Origin: an uncultured Roseburia sp.
Lineage (GTDB): Bacteria; Bacillota; Clostridia; Lachnospirales; Lachnospiraceae
Direction: 5' to 3'
Assembly: GCA_934358955.1 (NCBI GenBank)
Contig: CAKRLC010000051.1
Span: forward strand, 1 to 19,221
Length of the DNA: 19,221 nucleotides
Part shown: positions 16,491-19,221 of the stretch, one piece after another
How the letters are laid out: every line of letters starts with the position of its first letter
Numbering within the stretch: position 1 is the first letter of the stretch
The notes under the pieces: generated by a model
What the model saw: only the letters and a program-made list of their open reading frames with translations
Databases searched by the model: none
Told to the model about the DNA's origin: nothing
Translations under genes and position numbers: made by a program

Positions 16491-16724
16491 GGAGTCGGGT
16501 GTCAAAAGGTCGGCATTTAAGTTATGATGTCAAATCGCGCAAAAAAATATTGCAAGTTTCATTGTGCAAAACATTCCGATAAGCCTCTGAAAACGTGAAT
16601 CGTGTTCAGCAGAGGCTTCCACGATTCATGAGTCTTATCTCCATTGCACAAAGAGAAACTTTCCATATTTCTTTTGTGCAATTTGACAATAAAGGTTATG
16701 GCGCAGACCTTTTGACACCCGAAT
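16491..16724. repeat. 234-bp foldback element with terminal inverted repeats and interleaved central pairing
   Basis: The ends are a perfect 17-bp inverted repeat (16495-16511 with 16706-16722). Inside, 16529-16544 pairs with 16672-16687 (16 bp, one mismatch, one G-U), the next approximately 25 bases on each side pair imperfectly, and GATAAG (16579-16584) pairs with CTTATC (16634-16639). In the centre CGTGAATCGTG (16594-16604) pairs with 16620-16630, while AAGCCTCTG (16581-16589) pairs with 16610-16618 across it. Nearly the whole element therefore folds back on itself. It has no ORF and lies between lrgB and the LysM promoter. It may be a MITE-like or REP-like element, or a structured RNA. 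Confidence 0.75.
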
Positions 16725-16775
16725 CTATGTAAGTAATAAAAAGAAACTTGTCAGCAGATTCTCCACTTACCAAAA

Positions 16776-16826
16776 GAAGCTGCGATCGTTTTAACTCTAT
16801 TACAGGGATAAAATGATTGCAGCTTC
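16776..16826 (-). terminator. Terminator of lrgAB
   Basis: An 8-bp perfect stem GAAGCTGC/GCAGCTTC (16776-16783 with 16819-16826), extended inward by mismatched pairs, is followed on the minus strand by TTTT (complement of 16772-16775). A competing longer pairing, 16768-16776 with 16841-16849, encloses it. It lies about 40 bp past the lrgB stop. Confidence 0.6.
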
Positions 16827-16862
16827 TTCTTTACACGGATCTTTTGGTATTGGATTTTTTCT

Positions 16863-17555
16863 TTATAAGAAATTCGCATAGATCATGGCAACGACTACGG
16901 TCAGGATACCTGCGACTGCAATGGAAAGACTACTCATCGCACCTTCGATCTCGCCCATCTCCATTGCTTTTGCTGTACCAACCGCATGGGATGCAGATCC
17001 AATAGCAACACCTTTGGCGATCGGTTCTTCAATATGGAAAATTTTTAAAATTACATCTGCGGAAATATAACCGAAAATACCGGTGATAATGATCACTGCT
17101 ACCGTGATGGTCACATATCCACCCAATTCTTCTGATACACCCATACCAATCGCTGTTGTGATTGATTTTGGAAGCATCGTAACATATTGTTCATGATCAA
17201 AATGGAAGATCAGTGCCATTGCAAGGATACATGTAGCACTTGTGATAACGCCGGATACAATACCTGCAATGACTGCACGTACATTTTTCCGAAGAAGTTC
17301 AAACTGCTCATACAGCGGAACTGCCAGACAGACTGTTGCCGGTGTTAAAAGGTAGCTGATGTACTGTGCACCTGCACTATATTCTGAATAATCAATGTGG
17401 AATACAACCAGAAAAACCATAACAGCAACGATAGAGATCAGAAGCGGATTAAAAATTGCAAACTTCACTTTTTTCTTAAACCACAGTCCAAACTCATATG
17501 TCAGCAGACTGATGACAACACCCATAAATACAGAATCTGTTAAAAAGCTGTTCAT
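16863..17555 (-). CDS. lrgB: LrgB/CidB-family membrane protein
   Basis: This 230-residue, strongly hydrophobic protein has about 7 or 8 membrane segments and the LrgB pattern: [15 protein letters not shown] near residue 37, [36 protein letters not shown], and [25 protein letters not shown] near the C-terminus. LrgB acts with LrgA. The pair was described as an antiholin-like modulator of murein hydrolases in staphylococci, and related proteins have been linked to transport of small metabolites such as pyruvate or glycolate. Its GGAGG ribosome binding site lies in the last codons of lrgA, 3 bp separate the genes, and the two are surely co-translated. Confidence 0.92.
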   Translation of the reverse strand: MNSFLTDSVFMGVVISLLTYEFGLWFKKKVKFAIFNPLLISIVAVMVFLVVFHIDYSEYSAGAQYISYLLTPATVCLAVPLYEQFELLRKNVRAVIAGIVSGVITSATCILAMALIFHFDHEQYVTMLPKSITTAIGMGVSEELGGYVTITVAVIIITGIFGYISADVILKIFHIEEPIAKGVAIGSASHAVGTAKAMEMGEIEGAMSSLSIAVAGILTVVVAMIYANFL

Positions 17556-17558
17556 CTT

Positions 17559-17924
17559 TTATTCCTCCTTGCCTTTCTTCTTTCCTCCACGGATCACTCT
17601 CTGGGTGATACGGCCGGATACGCCCATAACAATCACCGTGGAAACTAATGCGATCACTACGACCTGGACACAGATCGGTTTTAAATCTACCCAGGATTCT
17701 AATAAACCAACCCCTGCTGGCACAAACATCAGCGGCATAATCTCGATCAGAAAAGTGCTTGTCTCTTTTATATCGGAAACTTTAAGTATTTTAAACTCCA
17801 ATGCCAAGAACAGAAGCACCATACCATAAATGCTTGCCGGTACAGAAAGCGGTATTAAATATTTCAAAAGTTCACCTAAAAATGAAATGAATAATATTAT
17901 TAAAAATTGTCTTACATATTTCAT
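17559..17924 (-). CDS. lrgA: LrgA/CidA-family holin-like protein
   Basis: This 121-residue protein has four predicted membrane segments and the LrgA/CidA signature: FLGELLKYLIPLSVPASIYGMVLLFLAL near the N-terminus and IEIMPLMFVPAGVGLLE in the middle, with a basic tail (RVIRGGKKKGKEE). These small proteins oligomerise in the membrane and work with LrgB. AAGGAGA precedes the ATG. It is the first gene of lrgAB and is read divergently from degV. There is no lytSR two-component pair in the window. Confidence 0.9.
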   Translation of the reverse strand: MKYVRQFLIILFISFLGELLKYLIPLSVPASIYGMVLLFLALEFKILKVSDIKETSTFLIEIMPLMFVPAGVGLLESWVDLKPICVQVVVIALVSTVIVMGVSGRITQRVIRGGKKKGKEE

Positions 17925-17974
17925 TGTTATTCTCCTTCGTATCTTCTACTCTTATTAGTCAAGTTCGATTTCGT

Positions 17975-18003
17975 ATGATACCACTACTTTTTTTAAATCA
18001 CAA
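17975..18003 (-). promoter_or_regulatory. Promoter of lrgAB
   Basis: On the minus strand TTGTGA (complement of 17998-18003) and TATCAT (complement of 17975-17980) are exactly 17 nt apart, and the -10 is extended by TGG directly before it. Confidence 0.7.
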
Positions 18004-18079
18004 TACTTATTTTAAATGTTTCTCTTTTTAACCATTCAAATCTTTTTCTGACTGCATAAATAAATGATACCAGTTAAAA

Positions 18080-18097
18080 TAGTTTGATTATCAAGAT
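18080..18097. promoter_or_regulatory. FabT-like palindrome, upstream of the degV promoter
   Basis: The sequence TAGTTTGATTATCAAGAT contains the perfect palindrome TTGAT-T-ATCAA. It matches, from memory, the TTTGA-N3-TCAAA type operator of FabT, the MarR-family regulator of fatty-acid synthesis in Firmicutes. It lies 5 bp before the degV -35. Confidence 0.5.
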
Positions 18098-18101
18098 ACT
18101 A

Positions 18102-18130
18102 TTGACAACGCCGCAAAAATGCGCTATAGT
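18102..18130 (+). promoter_or_regulatory. Promoter of degV
   Basis: TTGACA (18102-18107) and TATAGT (18125-18130) are exactly 17 nt apart, a near-consensus vegetative promoter with a leader of about 57 nt. Confidence 0.8.
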
Positions 18131-18137
18131 TCCTAAT

Positions 18138-18155
18138 TAGTTTGACAATCAAAAT
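18138..18155. promoter_or_regulatory. FabT-like palindrome, downstream of the degV promoter
   Basis: TAGTTTGACAATCAAAAT has the palindrome TTTGA-N3-TCAAA and agrees with the upstream site in 15 of 18 positions, in the same orientation, 58 bp away. It covers the start of the transcript, where a bound repressor would block initiation or early elongation. Confidence 0.5.
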
Positions 18156-18192
18156 ATCAACCAATTGATTACAGATATGAAAGGATTTTTCT

Positions 18193-19059
18193 ATGAGCGT
18201 ACGAATTATAATAGACTCTGCATCCGACATCACAAAAGAGCATGCAGATGAACTTGGTCTTGACTTTTTACCATTAAAAACCATTTTCGGAAATGAGGAA
18301 TTTCTTGATGGGATCACCTTAAGCCATAAAGAATTTTATGAAAAACTGATTGAAAGTGACTGCATGCCAACCACCAGTCAGATTGCACCGCATGACTTTG
18401 AACAGGTTTATAAAGATGTAAAAGAAAAAGGTGATACTGCTGTCGTGATCACACTTTCTGGCAAGCTCTCCGGTACTTTTCAGAGTGCCCATATTGCTTT
18501 GGATGGCTTTGAAGATATCATCACGATCGTAGACAGTGAAAACGTTTGTCTTGGCGAACAGATTCTTATTATGTTGGCTGTCCGGCTGCGCAATGAAGGC
18601 CATACAGCTTCTGAAATTGCTGCTATATTAGATGAAAAGAAAAAAAATGTACGTGTCGTAGCTTTGATCGATACACTCGAATATTTAAAACGCGGCGGTC
18701 GTATTTCCAAAACCGCTGCCTTCGCCGGAAACATGCTCTCGATCAAACCGGTCATTGCGATCGTAGACGGCGAAGTTGCGATCCTCGGAAAAGCTCGCGG
18801 CTCCAAAAACGGCTGCAACATGCTCCGTGAAGAAGTTTCCAAACACCATGGCATTGACTTTTCCATGCCGGTCTGCCTCGGATACACCGGTCTCAGTGAT
18901 GCCATGCTCCAGAAATATATCCGGGACAATGCAGACCTTTGGGAAGGACATATTGACTCGCTTCCGATCAGCTCGATTGGAAGCACCATTGGAACCCATA
19001 TTGGTCCTGACGGCATCTGCGTTGCCTTTTTCAGTGCTGATATAGGAAACCTTGTATAA
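18193..19059 (+). CDS. DegV-family fatty-acid-binding protein (FakB-like)
   Basis: This 288-residue protein is a full-length DegV family member. Landmarks are IIIDSASDIT (5-14), TTSQ (60-63), LSGKLSGTFQSA (88-99), DSENVCLGEQ, DTLEYLKRGGRIS, KPVIAIVDGEV and the C-terminal IGTHIGPDGICVAFF. DegV/FakB proteins bind one fatty acid in a buried pocket; in many Firmicutes they present it to the kinase FakA, which makes acyl-phosphate for phospholipid synthesis. No fakA (DAK-domain) gene is in the window. The ATG has an AAAGGA ribosome binding site. It is divergent from lrgAB, and two FabT-like sites flank its promoter, which fits a lipid role. Confidence 0.92.
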   Translation: MSVRIIIDSASDITKEHADELGLDFLPLKTIFGNEEFLDGITLSHKEFYEKLIESDCMPTTSQIAPHDFEQVYKDVKEKGDTAVVITLSGKLSGTFQSAHIALDGFEDIITIVDSENVCLGEQILIMLAVRLRNEGHTASEIAAILDEKKKNVRVVALIDTLEYLKRGGRISKTAAFAGNMLSIKPVIAIVDGEVAILGKARGSKNGCNMLREEVSKHHGIDFSMPVCLGYTGLSDAMLQKYIRDNADLWEGHIDSLPISSIGSTIGTHIGPDGICVAFFSADIGNLV

Positions 19060-19156
19060 AGAACAAATCGAAGGCATTAGTTTGGCTGTAGTATTTGTTA
19101 CCAACATGTGTTAGACTCTTGTTATACAAATCGGGATTTACATGTGGAGGATTATT

Positions 19157-19221
19157 ATGAATACAGTTAGAATGATTTTATGTGGAAATGTTGAAGATAG
19201 CAGAATGAATCCAAGTGAAAA
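19157..19221 (+). CDS. Start of an unidentified gene, cut by the window edge
   Basis: An ATG at 19157 follows GGAGG (19146-19150) by 6 nt and opens a frame to the edge: MNTVRMILCGNVEDSRMNPS and on. Only 21 codons are visible, too few to name a family. It lies about 100 bp after degV on the same strand; no clear terminator separates them, so they may be partly co-transcribed. Confidence 0.5.
   Translation, partial: MNTVRMILCGNVEDSRMNPSE

Noticed and set aside
16594..16630. A complete H-type pseudoknot
   Set aside because: One nucleotide between A' and B' cannot span a 9-bp stem; partial or alternating pairing is kept as the reading.
16484..16731. CTATGTA as a definite 7-bp target-site duplication of the foldback element
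   Set aside because: The left copy also belongs to a local hairpin (16467-16473 with 16482-16488) and the element ends are not symmetrical by 2 bp, so I mention it only as a possibility.

Overview
The window looks like a chromosomal segment of a spore-forming, moderately AT-rich member of the Firmicutes, most likely class Clostridia, family Lachnospiraceae. The reasons are the dipicolinate synthase pair, the Gram-positive style SecA with a SEC-C zinc tail, strong GGAGG-type ribosome binding sites, SigA promoters of the TTGACA-17-TATAAT kind, and a TSCPD-domain protein of a type seen mainly in Clostridia. No tRNA, rRNA, CRISPR array or intact mobile element is visible.

Left part (1-7495), accessory in character and by eye more AT-rich than the rest. 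It starts with a gene-poor edge holding a five-codon leader-like ORF and a minus-strand terminator. A RelB/RelE-type toxin-antitoxin pair follows, with a promoter and inverted-repeat operator. Next is a five-gene minus-strand operon (CE1-like esterase, membrane-anchored alpha/beta hydrolase, second esterase, metallo-beta-lactamase-fold hydrolase, GPH-family sugar/cation symporter). A LacI-type regulator sits upstream with its own promoter and terminator. Together these look like a regulated system that imports an ester-bearing compound, probably a glycoside, and removes its acyl groups.

Junction (7496-8482). A GntP-family permease remnant (minus) and a LysR-type regulator remnant (plus) stand back to back, both missing their N-termini at the same point. 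This is what one deletion across a divergent regulator/permease pair would leave. The permease is also cut at its other end, exactly where the LacI promoter begins, so this is a likely edge of the accessory block.

Right part (8483-19221), mostly housekeeping. It holds secA; a small TSCPD protein on the plus strand; dpaAB (spoVFAB) for spore dipicolinate, with a promoter of the mother-cell sigma type; a gene-free 870-bp interval that appears to encode an A-rich noncoding RNA of about 510 nt (strong promoter, terminator, repeated 17-nt motif); an aspartokinase that feeds the lysine/dipicolinate pathway; a LysM protein with a promoter of the same mother-cell type; a 234-bp foldback element; lrgAB; a divergent degV (fatty-acid-binding) gene whose promoter is flanked by two FabT-like palindromes; and the start of one further gene at the right edge.

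The most unusual items are the A-rich transcription unit at 13479-14024, the foldback element at 16491-16724 (whose ends recur, with a compensatory base change, in the hairpin at 11643-11701), the FabT-like sites at degV, and the uncharacterised multi-esterase operon.
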